Shown here piece by piece: positions 45,414 to 54,039 of a DNA stretch of 64,000 nucleotides (position 1 is the first letter of the stretch; every line of letters begins with the position of its first letter). The notes under the pieces were generated by a model that was not told the origin of the DNA, searched no databases, and saw only the letters and a list, made by a program, of their open reading frames with translations. Made by a program: the position numbers and the translations under genes. Source of the DNA: Bacteroidia bacterium (lineage in GTDB: Bacteria; Bacteroidota; Bacteroidia; J057); the NCBI GenBank assembly GCA_030430205.1, contig JAUIGE010000021.1, positions 62,001 to 126,000 on the forward strand. The letters run 5' to 3'.

Positions 45414-46304
45414 AATCTTTTCTCCTTCTACTTCTGTTTTCCTGCGAAAGGCTTCCCGGACTATTCCAAAAATACCTGAGCTTTTGCTGATGATGGCGCG
45501 GCCATCTATCTCATAGACGGGCGTCAACTCGCCCATGGTGCCTGTTACGAAGACTTCGTCTGCGGTGTAAAACTCCGTGAGGCTCAGGTTTTTTTCAACT
45601 GCTGTGATGCGCATGTTGTTGCATAGCTCCAGGATGAGGCCGCGGGTAATGCCCGGCAGACAGCTGTCGGCATAGGGCGTATAGAGCACGCCCCTGCGGG
45701 TCATGAAAATATTGGTGGCATTGGTCTCAGACACAAAGCCCTGACTATCAAGCATGATGGCATCATCAGCGCCCGCGATATTGGCTTCTATCTTTGCGAG
45801 GATATTGTTGAGCAAATTGTTGTGATGGATTTTGGAGTCCAAAAACTGGGGGTTGTTGCGGCGCACCGAGCAGGTGATGAGCTTGATTCCCTGGCTGTCA
45901 TAGACAGGGGCTTTCCACTCTGCGAGCACGATCAGGCAGCAGCCTTGCTGGTTCAATCGGGGATCCATGCCTGAGGTGATTTTTTCACCTCGGGTCAGCG
46001 TCAGCCGGATGTGTACACCATCTGTCATGCCATTGGCCTGAAGGGTGGCAAAAATTGCTTTTTTGATTTCCTGCTTGCCAGGGACATTTTCAAATGCCAA
46101 AGCATGCGCTGAATCGGCCATCCGCTGCAGGTGTTTGTCCAGACAAAAAATCCGGCCATTATACACCCGGAGACCCTCCCAGACCGCATCTCCGCCTTGA
46201 ACCACGCTGTCAAAGACAGAGATTTTGGCATCTTTTCGATCCAGTAACTGGCCTCCTATATATATTTTGATGTTTTCGTTTTGGGAATTGAATGTTTGCA
46301 GCAT
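45399..46304 (-). CDS. PLP-dependent class IV aminotransferase (branched-chain type)
   Basis: A 301-residue fold-type IV aminotransferase. Lys158 (SKIHHNNLLNNI, 157-168) is the likely Schiff-base lysine and Glu193 (VSETNATNIF, 191-200) the conserved pyridine-nitrogen contact; GTMGELTPV is the late loop near the active site. These enzymes transfer the amino group of branched-chain amino acids or D-alanine, or act as lyases; this one resembles the branched-chain type. The sulfotransferase-like gene starts upstream in the same direction, with an 18-base gap. The C-terminus reads into the heptamer array. Confidence 0.9.
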   Translation of the reverse strand: MLQTFNSQNENIKIYIGGQLLDRKDAKISVFDSVVQGGDAVWEGLRVYNGRIFCLDKHLQRMADSAHALAFENVPGKQEIKKAIFATLQANGMTDGVHIRLTLTRGEKITSGMDPRLNQQGCCLIVLAEWKAPVYDSQGIKLITCSVRRNNPQFLDSKIHHNNLLNNILAKIEANIAGADDAIMLDSQGFVSETNATNIFMTRRGVLYTPYADSCLPGITRGLILELCNNMRITAVEKNLSLTEFYTADEVFVTGTMGELTPVYEIDGRAIISKSSGIFGIVREAFRRKTEVEGEKIGFGF

Positions 46305-46322
46305 AAAAATTTCAGATATGAG

Positions 46323-47039
46323 TTAAGCCATAATCGCTAGTGGAAATAATTTTTGATAGAAAAAATCTGCTTCTGCCACCAGATCCTGAAGATGTGACGG
46401 GATGCTGATTTCCTTTTCCTGATAGGGTTGAAAGCCGGTGGAGGAATGTACATTTTTGTACCAATGTGGCGCCCAGACACCATCCTGGGCCAGGGGACCG
46501 GGCTGCCAATGCAGCATATTTTGTTGAAAGGGAATAGCTAACCGCTCGCATAATTGTGTCAAAACGGCTTGCGGATCAAGCAGGATCTGGCGGGCGTCCA
46601 GGACAGCCGTCAGGCTGTCGGTGGCCTGCAATTGCTGACAGAGGTTCCATTGCTCTTCGATGCCAATATCAGCCATCCGGGGGTGGGGGATGACCTTGGC
46701 GTAAGAGCTGATAAAGGAAGCCGGGTCCCGGATGAGCAGGACATTTTTGCAGGAGGCCATAAAATGGCGGTCCAACTCCAGCAGATGATGAGTCATCTGC
46801 TTGAAAAAAGCCACAGGCTTTGGGTGAGGTCCGAGTATAAGTTCGCGGACGACTTTTTCGCCCTCCTTTTCCTGGCTTGCCAGGATCTCCTCCCGGCCGG
46901 GATGAATCGCTCCCGAAACGCGCAAATAATGCGCATAAAGCGGCTCATCAAACACCTGCGTATCGCTACGCTGCGCAAAGCTGTACATCAAAGCTGTAGA
47001 CAGGTTGCGGGGGCTGGCCCATAAATTGATGCGAATCAT
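46323..47039 (-). CDS. Sulfotransferase-like P-loop protein
   Basis: A 238-residue protein with the 5'-phosphosulphate loop of sulfotransferases at the very N-terminus (SPRNLSTAL, 9-17) and a 3'-phosphate-binding-like segment [13 protein letters not shown] (about 100-112). The family uses PAPS, or may have lost that activity. It lies between the aminotransferase IV gene and a sugar kinase-like gene with gaps of 18 bases and 1 base. Plants have proteins in which a similar P-loop domain is fused to a class IV aminotransferase, so the pairing with the adjacent gene is probably meaningful. Confidence 0.82.
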   Translation of the reverse strand: MIRINLWASPRNLSTALMYSFAQRSDTQVFDEPLYAHYLRVSGAIHPGREEILASQEKEGEKVVRELILGPHPKPVAFFKQMTHHLLELDRHFMASCKNVLLIRDPASFISSYAKVIPHPRMADIGIEEQWNLCQQLQATDSLTAVLDARQILLDPQAVLTQLCERLAIPFQQNMLHWQPGPLAQDGVWAPHWYKNVHSSTGFQPYQEKEISIPSHLQDLVAEADFFYQKLFPLAIMA

Positions 47040-47040
47040 C

Positions 47041-47799
47041 TTATTTTTTGTTCAAATGCTCAGCAGACAAAGCCGCTCCTACTATTCCTGCCTGGTTGAG
47101 GAGCTGGGCCGGAAGTACCGGAACGGGCACAGTGATAAATGCCTCAAATTTGTCAAATTTTTTGCTGGCTCCGCCTCCAATAACAAATCGATCGGGATAA
47201 AATAGGTGGTAAACGTAATTGAGGTATTGGTCAAATCTTTTTCCCCAGGCAGACCAGCTAAGATCCCCTCTTTTGCGGGCGGCATCTGAGGCAAAATATT
47301 CTGCATCCTGTTTGTTGCCGGGTAAATGAAGATGTCCAAGCTCGGTATTGGGAAGGAGTTTATCTTCCAGAAAAAGGGCAGTGCCTATGCCCGTACCGAT
47401 GGTTATCAGGAAAGTTACTCCCTTTTTGCCTTTTCCAGCACCATAACGCATCTCGGCCAGTGCAGCCGCATCTGCATCATTGAGGACAGCGAAAGGAAGG
47501 TCGGTGGTCTCATGAAAAAGCTCTTCGGCATTTGTGCCTATCCATTTGCGGGAGATATTGGCGGCAGTAAGTGCCACACCATGCCTGACTACCGCAGGAA
47601 AACCGCAGCCTACGGGCCCATCCCAGGCAAAATGCTCTACCAATTCCCTGACCACATGAGCCACTGCCATGGGGGTGGAGGGCTTAGGCGTTTCGATCCG
47701 GTGTCGTTCTGTGAGTAATTTCCCTTTTTTGATATCAACGATGGCTCCTTTTATACCAGAACCTCCGATATCAATTCCCAGTAATTTGTGTTTTTCCAT
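47041..47799 (-). CDS. ROK-family / polyphosphate glucokinase-like kinase
   Basis: A 252-residue sugar kinase with the phosphate-1 loop [11 protein letters not shown] (10-20), [17 protein letters not shown] around the catalytic Asp, the adenosine-type loop [12 protein letters not shown] and ELGHLHLPG, the ROK metal-binding-like His segment without the full Cys cluster. The order and short length resemble polyphosphate glucokinase (PpgK), which phosphorylates glucose from polyphosphate or ATP. It is the first gene of the three-gene minus-strand run. Confidence 0.9.
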   Translation of the reverse strand: MEKHKLLGIDIGGSGIKGAIVDIKKGKLLTERHRIETPKPSTPMAVAHVVRELVEHFAWDGPVGCGFPAVVRHGVALTAANISRKWIGTNAEELFHETTDLPFAVLNDADAAALAEMRYGAGKGKKGVTFLITIGTGIGTALFLEDKLLPNTELGHLHLPGNKQDAEYFASDAARKRGDLSWSAWGKRFDQYLNYVYHLFYPDRFVIGGGASKKFDKFEAFITVPVPVLPAQLLNQAGIVGAALSAEHLNKK

Positions 47800-47848
47800 T
47801 CTCCGAATTACTGAAAAAAGATGTGGATTACCAACGCAGGGCTAGTGT

Positions 47849-48442
47849 CTAGCGGAATTTCACGGGGAATGCGTCATAGTCCTGATCTACGAAATAGTCC
47901 AGGGTCCATTTAAAGTCGGGAGTCCGCTCTATGGGATTGTGCAAAAGGGTGAGAACCTGATAGCCACCACCGGTCTGCTTGACGTAGAATTTGTGTTGGA
48001 CAGAAATATTTTGAAGTTTGGAAAGATCTGGTCGGTTTTGTAATTCAATTTGAATTGCTGAAGTAATTTTTTTGCCCGCTTCTCCATTAAAAGAATCCTG
48101 ATCTGAGACAAGTGCAGCGCCATTATAGCCTCTGTTTTTTACCTCATTCAGGAATTTTTCGGCCGTATTTTTACCGAGGTATATACCCAAATATACGTGT
48201 GTAAGCCCATCCCCTGAATTTGTCTTTTTTTGGATGCACTCCGTGGTGAGGATTCCGAGGTCTTGTAGGTTATTGAAGTCAGACAACAGGACATTGCCTG
48301 AAAATCCACCCAGGTGGACCTGGTACTGTGTCCCGAGGTCAGTATGCGTATCCTGCCCTAGCATAAGCAAAGGCAGAAGTAACATCCCCAGGAGTCCAGG
48401 AGAAAGATACTTTGCTACAAACTTCTTCAAATAATGACGCAT
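47849..48442 (-). CDS. Exported SPOR-like domain protein
   Basis: A 197-residue protein with a signal peptide (LLGMLLLPLLMLGQD near residue 30). The first mature half follows a SPOR-like pattern: YQVHLGGFSGNVLLSDFNNLQDLG, then THVYLGIYLGKNTAEKFLNEVKNRGYNGAALV. SPOR domains bind denuded peptidoglycan. The C-terminal ~70 residues are unassigned. The gene is alone on its strand, and nothing in the context suggests a specific partner. Confidence 0.65.
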   Translation of the reverse strand: MRHYLKKFVAKYLSPGLLGMLLLPLLMLGQDTHTDLGTQYQVHLGGFSGNVLLSDFNNLQDLGILTTECIQKKTNSGDGLTHVYLGIYLGKNTAEKFLNEVKNRGYNGAALVSDQDSFNGEAGKKITSAIQIELQNRPDLSKLQNISVQHKFYVKQTGGGYQVLTLLHNPIERTPDFKWTLDYFVDQDYDAFPVKFR

Positions 48443-48779
48443 GAAAGGCTAATTTAGGTGGCTTTGTTATTCTCATTTCTGACAAGAATCAAAAACCAGG
48501 AGGCATAAATTGAATTGCTGGATTTTGCTTATTCTTATCTTAACAACAGGGAGCATCAAACATTATGCCTTCTAAAATACGTCAAACAGGCCATTTGATC
48601 CTTCTAAGTAAGGTTTTAGTCGTTTTTATCAAAAAAGTAAAATTGAGAGAAATATGGGCGTTTTTTCACTCAATATGCCATTCTTTCATCATGGAGGAAG
48701 TACATGTGTTGTTGATTTTGGAAAATTACGTAAAGGGGAATTGTTTTTTTGAAAGAGCTTCCCTTTTCATTTTTATCCA
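48443..48779. other. Intergenic region, nothing recognised
   Basis: This 337-base AT-rich stretch lies between the start of the SPOR-like gene and the end of the MORN gene. A 95-codon open frame crosses it on the plus strand but overlaps the MORN gene and has no protein-like composition. I see no hairpin, tandem repeat or RNA signature. It should contain the promoter of the SPOR-like gene. Confidence 0.5.
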
Positions 48780-50459
48780 TCAGGCACTCATAAATAAGCC
48801 ATTTTCGAATTTTCCTGCCTTTTTCAAAAGCTTAAAATCATCGAGCAATTGAATTTGGCTGGGCCTTCCTTTCCAGTATCCGCGGATGTCCTCGCGGTAC
48901 TTATTTAAAAAGATACCTTTTCCCAAAATACTGTCAGCTTGCCAGACTCCATCGAAATAGCTGTTGTCCGGCCAGCTCATTTTCCCTTCGCCCTGGCGGG
49001 CGCCTTTCTGCCAGCTACCCTGGTAGATTGAGCCATCGGCATAGCGCATAGTTCCTATGCCATGTGGCTTGCCGGCAAGCCAGCCTCCGGAGAAATTTTC
49101 TCCTGCCTCCCATTGCCTGCCGAAGACTTCGGCAGCTTCATCGCCTGCGGCGAATGTCCCCTGCCCGGAGGGCAGGCCCTCCTTCCAACTGCCGAGGTAT
49201 TTGCCCCCATGGGCAAGGAGCAGGCTCCCCTGGCCGTCTTTGCGGCCATTTTTCCAGTCGCCTGTATATATGCTGCCATCGGCAGCCTGAAAGGTTCCAC
49301 TACCGTGGTAGAGGCCTGCTTCCCATGCTCCCTCATAGCTGCTGCCGCCCTGGAGGCTCATCTTGCCTTGACCCCAAAAGCTACCGGCTTTCCATTCGCC
49401 ATTGTAGCGATCGCCATTGTCAAATGTGGCCAGGCCCTGGCCATGTGGCCGACCGGCATCGAGCTCACCTTCATAGGTGTACACCCGGCCATCATCGGTG
49501 ATGATGTTTTCAATTTTACCAAAATCCAGCAAAAGCTGCCTTTCCTTTGCCAAAGCGCGGTATTTTCCCTCCGGATAATCCTTGAGGTACTGCTGGTAGG
49601 CTGTCCAACTGTCGCTTTGCAGGCTTTGCTCCCATACTTTTTCTTCATCCAGGTAACGCGCCCATTCAGGCGCCTTCCAGGCAGCAAGCGCTACCAAAAC
49701 CACACTCAGGGCGACCAGCGCATAGCCTTTTACATTGCCGCTTTTGATGCGCCTGCGGATTTTGGCTTGTAAAGCTTCAAATTCTGTTTTGCTCATGGGC
49801 TGATTTTCAGCCTGCCTGAGCCATTTTTGAAATCGTTTTCTTCCTTTTGTAAAAAGGAACATTCCCTGAAAAGCGGCTTCGCGCTCCGCTATGGCGGCTT
49901 TTACTCCCTGATCTGGCCATTGCCAGATATTGGCATCCGGTATGTGTTCTTCGCCTGGGAGTGTCAGCAAAAGCTGCTTCAGTTCTTCATATTTTTCGCG
50001 CCAGACGCGCGTTTCAATTTGACTTAACTTTTCCGCATAATCCTTTTGCGCCTGCTGAAAATGGCCATAATCCTGAACTGCTTTATTCAGGTTTTCTGCC
50101 AAAGCCAAAATCTGGCTTTCGGCTGCTGCATTCTCATCATAGCTATGTGAACTGACATTCACTTCCAGGGTGTGCAAATGCTCCTGCAATTGTTTGAAAA
50201 TGGCGGGATGCACATGGGCTTTCTGCCTTTCTACTTCAGCTTGTAAAGCCTGAAAGGCCTGTAAGTTTGCCAGGTAATCCTGGCGGTATCTCTCGCGATT
50301 TTCGCGGAGGAGGGCTTCCAGCTCTTCGAGGAGGTCACGGTTGCTGGCGTAGGCGATAAAGCTGTTTTCAGCTTCGATGGCTGTCAGCCTTTGCTGTAGC
50401 GCCTCCAGGCGCTGGCGGTAGGCGGGATCACGAAATGTGCTTTTGTCTATCGTAATCAT
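48780..50459 (-). CDS. MORN-repeat membrane protein
   Basis: A 559-residue protein starting at the ATG at 50459, whose ATGA overlaps the stop of the upstream gene. Residues 10-165 are Glu/Gln-rich helices (likely coiled coil). A single membrane helix is at about 245-262 (GYALVALSVVLVALAAW). The C-terminal third carries about eight MORN repeats (YEGELDAGRPHGQGLATFDNGD and similar, 328-535). The expected topology is a cytosolic coiled coil and an outside or periplasmic MORN plate, or the reverse. MORN repeats bind lipids or scaffold membranes. It is co-transcribed with a TPR protein and a TetR regulator. Confidence 0.85.
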   Translation of the reverse strand: MITIDKSTFRDPAYRQRLEALQQRLTAIEAENSFIAYASNRDLLEELEALLRENRERYRQDYLANLQAFQALQAEVERQKAHVHPAIFKQLQEHLHTLEVNVSSHSYDENAAAESQILALAENLNKAVQDYGHFQQAQKDYAEKLSQIETRVWREKYEELKQLLLTLPGEEHIPDANIWQWPDQGVKAAIAEREAAFQGMFLFTKGRKRFQKWLRQAENQPMSKTEFEALQAKIRRRIKSGNVKGYALVALSVVLVALAAWKAPEWARYLDEEKVWEQSLQSDSWTAYQQYLKDYPEGKYRALAKERQLLLDFGKIENIITDDGRVYTYEGELDAGRPHGQGLATFDNGDRYNGEWKAGSFWGQGKMSLQGGSSYEGAWEAGLYHGSGTFQAADGSIYTGDWKNGRKDGQGSLLLAHGGKYLGSWKEGLPSGQGTFAAGDEAAEVFGRQWEAGENFSGGWLAGKPHGIGTMRYADGSIYQGSWQKGARQGEGKMSWPDNSYFDGVWQADSILGKGIFLNKYREDIRGYWKGRPSQIQLLDDFKLLKKAGKFENGLFMSA

Positions 50460-51457
50460 GCTTTCAGAGCCTTCAATCTTTCTGTCCAATGGCTGATTTC
50501 TTCTTCTTTTATTTTTTCGAAAAAAGCATCTCTGGCTGGCTGTATATTCTCAAAATCGGGATCGAGATTCGCCTTCAGGGCGTAGTAGGGATCAAAATCG
50601 CGAATGGCTTTTCCGAGATACAGCAAAGCGGGTTCCGCTTCTTCCTGATGCGCGTGGTATTTGGCGAGGTTGTAAAAGGCCTCGGGTATATCTCCCGGCG
50701 CATATTCGATGCTTTTTTCGCCCAGTTCAATGGCTTTTTCCACATCACCTCTGACATAACTGACCCATGCCGCCAAAAAATAGCCCATGGCCGTGAGGGA
50801 ATCGTTTTGAATGCCTTTGGCATAGGTGGCGCATAGCTGGTAGTGTTCCTGGGCTTTTTCCAGGTCGTAGGGTTTTTCTGCCTTTTGGTAAATATGGCCC
50901 AGATGCAGGTGGCAAAAGGGATTGCCTCGGTAAGCTTCCAGACTTTCTGTAAAATAGGCCAGAGCATCGATCAAAAACTGACTTTCGTCAGGATGCTGGA
51001 GGTAGCGCTCGTATTCGAGCTTGCCGTCGAGGTAGCGCTCCTGAGCGCGTGTTTTCAATTGATTTTCAAGCAATTGGCTCATCTCGCTGAAGCCTTGCTT
51101 CAGCTCTTCCCGCTGCAAGGCAGCCTGCGCAACGATATGGGCCATGCCCATGTCTAGGGAGGCCTTGACATCCGAAAAGCCTTCTTTGAAGGCTATCTTT
51201 AGCTCATCCAAATCCTGATGGATTTGCTCGCTCTGACTCAAAAGGGCATGATGAATGGCCTGCTGGCCCAGGTTGAGCTGGGTGAAGCCCTGCTTCACGC
51301 TCTGATTCAGCTCGCTGATCTGCTTCACCCCCGCATTCAGCACAGCCAGAAACTGATGCCCCAATTGGTGGTTTTGGTAACGTAACTCCAGTTCTTCTTT
51401 GCTCAGATCTGGCTCTTTGGGCAAGGCATAGGGAATCATCAATTGATTTTTTCTCAT
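50456..51457 (-). CDS. Coiled-coil and TPR protein
   Basis: A 333-residue soluble protein. Residues 20-150 are long heptad-like helices (VKQISELNQSVKQGFTQLN, then DELKIAFKEGFSDVKASLD); residues 165-300 are TPR-like pairs (FCHLHLGHIYQKAEKPYDLEKAQEHYQ; EKAIELGEKSIEYAPGDIPEAFYNLAKYH). It has no signal peptide. Its start and stop overlap the TetR stop and MORN start by 4 bases each, so the three products are likely made together. I do not recognise a family. It is probably a scaffold partner of the MORN protein. Confidence 0.75.
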   Translation of the reverse strand: MRKNQLMIPYALPKEPDLSKEELELRYQNHQLGHQFLAVLNAGVKQISELNQSVKQGFTQLNLGQQAIHHALLSQSEQIHQDLDELKIAFKEGFSDVKASLDMGMAHIVAQAALQREELKQGFSEMSQLLENQLKTRAQERYLDGKLEYERYLQHPDESQFLIDALAYFTESLEAYRGNPFCHLHLGHIYQKAEKPYDLEKAQEHYQLCATYAKGIQNDSLTAMGYFLAAWVSYVRGDVEKAIELGEKSIEYAPGDIPEAFYNLAKYHAHQEEAEPALLYLGKAIRDFDPYYALKANLDPDFENIQPARDAFFEKIKEEEISHWTERLKALKA

Positions 51458-52086
51458 TGGCCGGCGCTGTATTTAACATAACTCAAAAAGCGGGTGATGG
51501 CATGTCGCAGGTAGGTTTCCTTCTGCGCTTTGTCTTCCTGCTCCTGTGGGCTGCCCGGCGGCAGGCGTTGCGACATGGTGATGGAGATAAAGCCATGCAC
51601 GATGGCGCACCAGTTGAAGAAAACTTCTTCCAGTTCACTGGGCGAAGCCGTCATGTGAAACAGGATGTCATAGGCGGGTTTTCCCGCCCGGCGGAGTTGC
51701 GCATTGGTATTGCGGCCACTCACATAAACGCCTTCCAGGTTAAACATCACCTGGTACAATTCCGGATAGGCCAGCGAAAACTGCCAGTAGGCCTGGGAGA
51801 TATTGACAAGTTGCAATTCACGCTGAAAAGCGGTGTTTTTGCCCTTTTCGATCATTTTGGCAAGCTTTTCAAAGCCTTCGTCCTGCAGGGTTTTGAGCAC
51901 ATGCTCTTTGTTTTCAAAGTGCTGGTAGATGACCGGCGGGCTGTACTCGATGGCCTTGGCCATTTTCCGAATGGAAACAGAGCGCCAGCCGTTTTCGACG
52001 GCGAGTTTGCGAGCTGCTTCCAGTATGCCCCGCTTGATGCCGGCATTGTGGCGGGCCTTGCGGCGGACGATGTATTCTTCGGGCAT
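51454..52086 (-). CDS. TetR/AcrR family transcriptional regulator
   Basis: A 210-residue regulator with a helix-turn-helix near residues 25-60 (KLAVENGWRSVSIRKMAKAI and YSPPVIYQHFENKEHVLKTL, the typical TetR recognition helix with the YxxFxxKexL signature). The C-terminal helices have the TetR_C WAIVHG-like hydrophobic core (FFNWCAIVHGFISITMSQ). It is first in the TetR-TPR-MORN operon and probably represses its own operon; a palindromic site upstream (52231-52248) is a good candidate operator. Confidence 0.92.
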   Translation of the reverse strand: MPEEYIVRRKARHNAGIKRGILEAARKLAVENGWRSVSIRKMAKAIEYSPPVIYQHFENKEHVLKTLQDEGFEKLAKMIEKGKNTAFQRELQLVNISQAYWQFSLAYPELYQVMFNLEGVYVSGRNTNAQLRRAGKPAYDILFHMTASPSELEEVFFNWCAIVHGFISITMSQRLPPGSPQEQEDKAQKETYLRHAITRFLSYVKYSAGQ

Positions 52087-52230
52087 AAGATGAAGAGGTT
52101 TTGGGTTTCGGGTTAAGAGGGGACGCAGATTGTAAATCAGGTTAATCAGTGAAAATATGGCTCAAACTCCTTTCCATAAAGCTAAAAGCATCACCGAAAT
52201 CAACAACAATTTAGCGCTTTGTTAACAATA

Positions 52231-52248
52231 ATGCTAAAAACTTAGCAT
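52231..52248. promoter_or_regulatory. Candidate TetR operator palindrome
   Basis: ATGCTAA-AAAC-TTAGCAT is a perfect 7-bp inverted repeat with a 4-base spacer, 145 bases upstream of the tetR start. A second palindrome, TTGTTAACAA (52220-52229), lies just beside it. Autorepressing TetR proteins usually bind such 15-20 bp palindromes next to their own promoter. Binding is inferred from position and symmetry only. Confidence 0.45.
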
Positions 52249-52342
52249 AAATGTTTTGGATTGTATAAAATATAACAGTGTTAATCGGCGGGATTGAAGG
52301 CTTGAGCAGAGCTCAGAGGTACATGTGCCTGGAAATGCCTTT

Positions 52343-52397
52343 TACGCCAAAGGCGTATGGAGATTTGATTAGGGCTTAGAAAAGCGCTTTGCGCTTA
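52343..52397. repeat. Pair of tight triloop hairpins in the tetR-ychF spacer
   Basis: TACGCC-AAA-GGCGTA (52343-52357) and AAGCGC-TTT-GCGCTT (52383-52397) are perfect 6-bp stems with 3-base loops, 25 bases apart. They lie between the tetR operator region and the ychF promoter in a 431-base spacer with no gene. The rest of the spacer (52087-52230) holds a short TTTTGGG-TTTCGGG heptamer remnant (52093-52106) and the GACGCAGAT element related to 4026. Confidence 0.5.
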
Positions 52398-52449
52398 GGC
52401 TTGGGCCGTAATCTTAACGATTTGTGATGAGCCCTTATGAAATCAATAT

Positions 52450-52479
52450 TGAATCTCCACTCAAATTCCCTAAATTTGC
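52450..52479 (+). promoter_or_regulatory. Bacteroidota-type promoter of ychF
   Basis: TTG (52450-52452) and TAAATTTG (52472-52479) are 19 bases apart, an exact match to the Bacteroidota housekeeping consensus (TTG at -33, TAnnTTTG at -7). Transcription would start near 52486, about 30 bases before the ychF ATG. Confidence 0.7.
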
Positions 52480-52517
52480 GCCCTGATAAAAAATAACAAA
52501 CAAATAACCAACGATAT

Positions 52518-53612
52518 ATGGGCTTTCAAGCAGGCATTGTAGGACTTCCCAATGTGGGCAAATCTACCTTGTTCAACTCCCTTTCCAACGCCAGGGCCGA
52601 AGCGGCCAACTATCCTTTCTGTACGATTGAGCCCAATGTGGGCATGATCCCGGTGCCGGATCCCCGCCTGGACAAACTGACAGAGATCGTCAAACCCAAA
52701 AACACCTTGCACACGCTGGTGAAAATCGTGGACATTGCCGGCCTTGTAAAAGGTGCAAGCAAAGGCGAAGGTCTGGGCAATAAATTTTTGGGAAATATCC
52801 GGGAATGTGATGCCATTTTACATATCCTTCGCTGCTTTGAGGATGATAACATTGTGCATGTAGAAGGCAGTGTAGACCCTATCCGCGATAAGGAGATCAT
52901 TGATACAGAGCTGCAATTTGCAGATTTGGAGAACCTGGAGAAGCGCCTGGAAAAGGCGAAAAAGCTTGCTAAAAGTGCAAAGCGCGAAGATAAATTTCGC
53001 GTTGAAGTACTCGAAAAAGCCATTGCTCACCTGGAACAGGGCAAGAATGCCCGTTCGCTTGAGTTCAATGAGCCCGAGCAATTGATCGCCAAAGAGTGGG
53101 GCCTGCTGACCGCCAAGAAGGTCATGTATGTCTGCAATGTGGACGAAGGCAGCTTGCCCGATGGCAACAAATATGTTGAGATGGTAAAAGAGGCCATCAA
53201 GGATGAGGATGCGGAGTACATCGTGATTTCTGCGGGTTTTGAGGAGCAATTGATTGATTTTGAAGCGGAGGAAAGGCAGGAATTGCTGGAATCTGCCGGC
53301 CTGACAGAGCCGGGCCTCAATGCCTTGATCCACAAGGCATATTATCTGCTGGATTTGCAGACCTACTTTACCGCTGGGGTAAAGGAAGTTCGCGCATGGA
53401 CCGTCCCCGTAGGCGCTACAGCGCCTCAGGCTGCCGGTGTGATCCACACCGATTTTGAGCGCGGATTTATCCGCGCTGAGGTCATCAAATACGATGACTT
53501 CACCACATTCGGTTCTGAAGCTGCCGTCAAAGAAGCCGGCAAAATGTCCGTCGAAGGCAAGGAATATATCGTGCAGGATGGCGATATCATGCATTTTCGA
53601 TTTAATGTGTAA
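52518..53612 (+). CDS. ychF: Ribosome-binding GTPase/ATPase YchF
   Basis: A 364-residue Obg-family GTPase of normal length. Motifs are G1 GLPNVGKS (9-16), DIAGLVKGASKGEGLGN around G3, and NVDEG in place of the usual NKxD G4, as is typical of YchF, which prefers ATP. The C-terminus is the TGS domain with VGATAPQAAGVIHTDFERGFIRAEVI. It binds ribosomes and affects translation start and stress responses. It has a well-formed promoter of its own and is followed by a heptamer array. Confidence 0.97.
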   Translation: MGFQAGIVGLPNVGKSTLFNSLSNARAEAANYPFCTIEPNVGMIPVPDPRLDKLTEIVKPKNTLHTLVKIVDIAGLVKGASKGEGLGNKFLGNIRECDAILHILRCFEDDNIVHVEGSVDPIRDKEIIDTELQFADLENLEKRLEKAKKLAKSAKREDKFRVEVLEKAIAHLEQGKNARSLEFNEPEQLIAKEWGLLTAKKVMYVCNVDEGSLPDGNKYVEMVKEAIKDEDAEYIVISAGFEEQLIDFEAEERQELLESAGLTEPGLNALIHKAYYLLDLQTYFTAGVKEVRAWTVPVGATAPQAAGVIHTDFERGFIRAEVIKYDDFTTFGSEAAVKEAGKMSVEGKEYIVQDGDIMHFRFNV

Positions 53613-53615
53613 TTT

Positions 53616-53699
53616 CAAAACCCGAAACCCGAAACCCGAAACCCGAAACCCGAAACCCAAAACTCGAAACCCGAAACCCAAAACTCAAAACTCTCAAAC
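53616..53699. repeat. CCCGAAA/CCCAAAA heptamer array
   Basis: Nine or more heptamers (CCCGAAA, CCCAAAA and CTCGAAA variants) begin 5 bases after the ychF stop and run to within 10 bases of the rhodanese start. It is the longest copy of this sequence family in the window and shows the same placement at a gene 3' end. Confidence 0.92.
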
Positions 53700-53708
53700 T
53701 ATCCCCCC

Positions 53709-54038
53709 ATGGAAGATATCTCAGTTCAGGAACTCAACGACCGCATCGCCAAAGGCGATGCTCCCCTCATGATAGACGTGCGTGAGCCGCACGAGTGGAA
53801 TACCCAGGCACTCGACGGTGTCGAGAAGGTGTCCCTGGGTCGCTTTGGCGATCCCGATGTGCAGATGCAGATGCGTGGCTATGGCGACAAAGAAGTCGTC
53901 TTTATCTGCCGCTCAGGCGGACGCAGTGGCCGCGCTGCGGCCTTTGCACGTCAGCTCGGGCTGACCAATGCCCGCAACCTCACAGGCGGCATGCTCGCCT
54001 GGAAAGAGTATATTGACCCTACATTTGATGTAGTTTAG
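53709..54038 (+). CDS. Single-domain rhodanese
   Basis: A 109-residue rhodanese with MIDVREPHEW (21-30) and the active-site loop CRSGGRS with catalytic Cys67, followed by the LTGGMLAW signature. Single-domain forms of this type carry persulfide on the cysteine for sulphur trafficking or detoxification. It has no signal peptide, so it is cytoplasmic. The thioesterase gene begins one base after its stop. Confidence 0.92.
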   Translation: MEDISVQELNDRIAKGDAPLMIDVREPHEWNTQALDGVEKVSLGRFGDPDVQMQMRGYGDKEVVFICRSGGRSGRAAAFARQLGLTNARNLTGGMLAWKEYIDPTFDVV

Positions 54039-54039
54039 C

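Noticed and set aside
38842-48496. A shared 16-mer GTTTTTGATTCTTGTC at 38842 and (reverse strand) at 48481-48496
   Set aside because: One exact 16-base match in 64 kb of AT-rich spacer on both strands is about what chance gives, and the two sites sit at different distances from starts.
48565-48852. A 95-codon plus-strand open frame in the spacer before the MORN gene end
   Set aside because: It overlaps the MORN gene, has an unlikely composition (Phe/Ile/Lys) and no start context. It looks like chance in AT-rich DNA.
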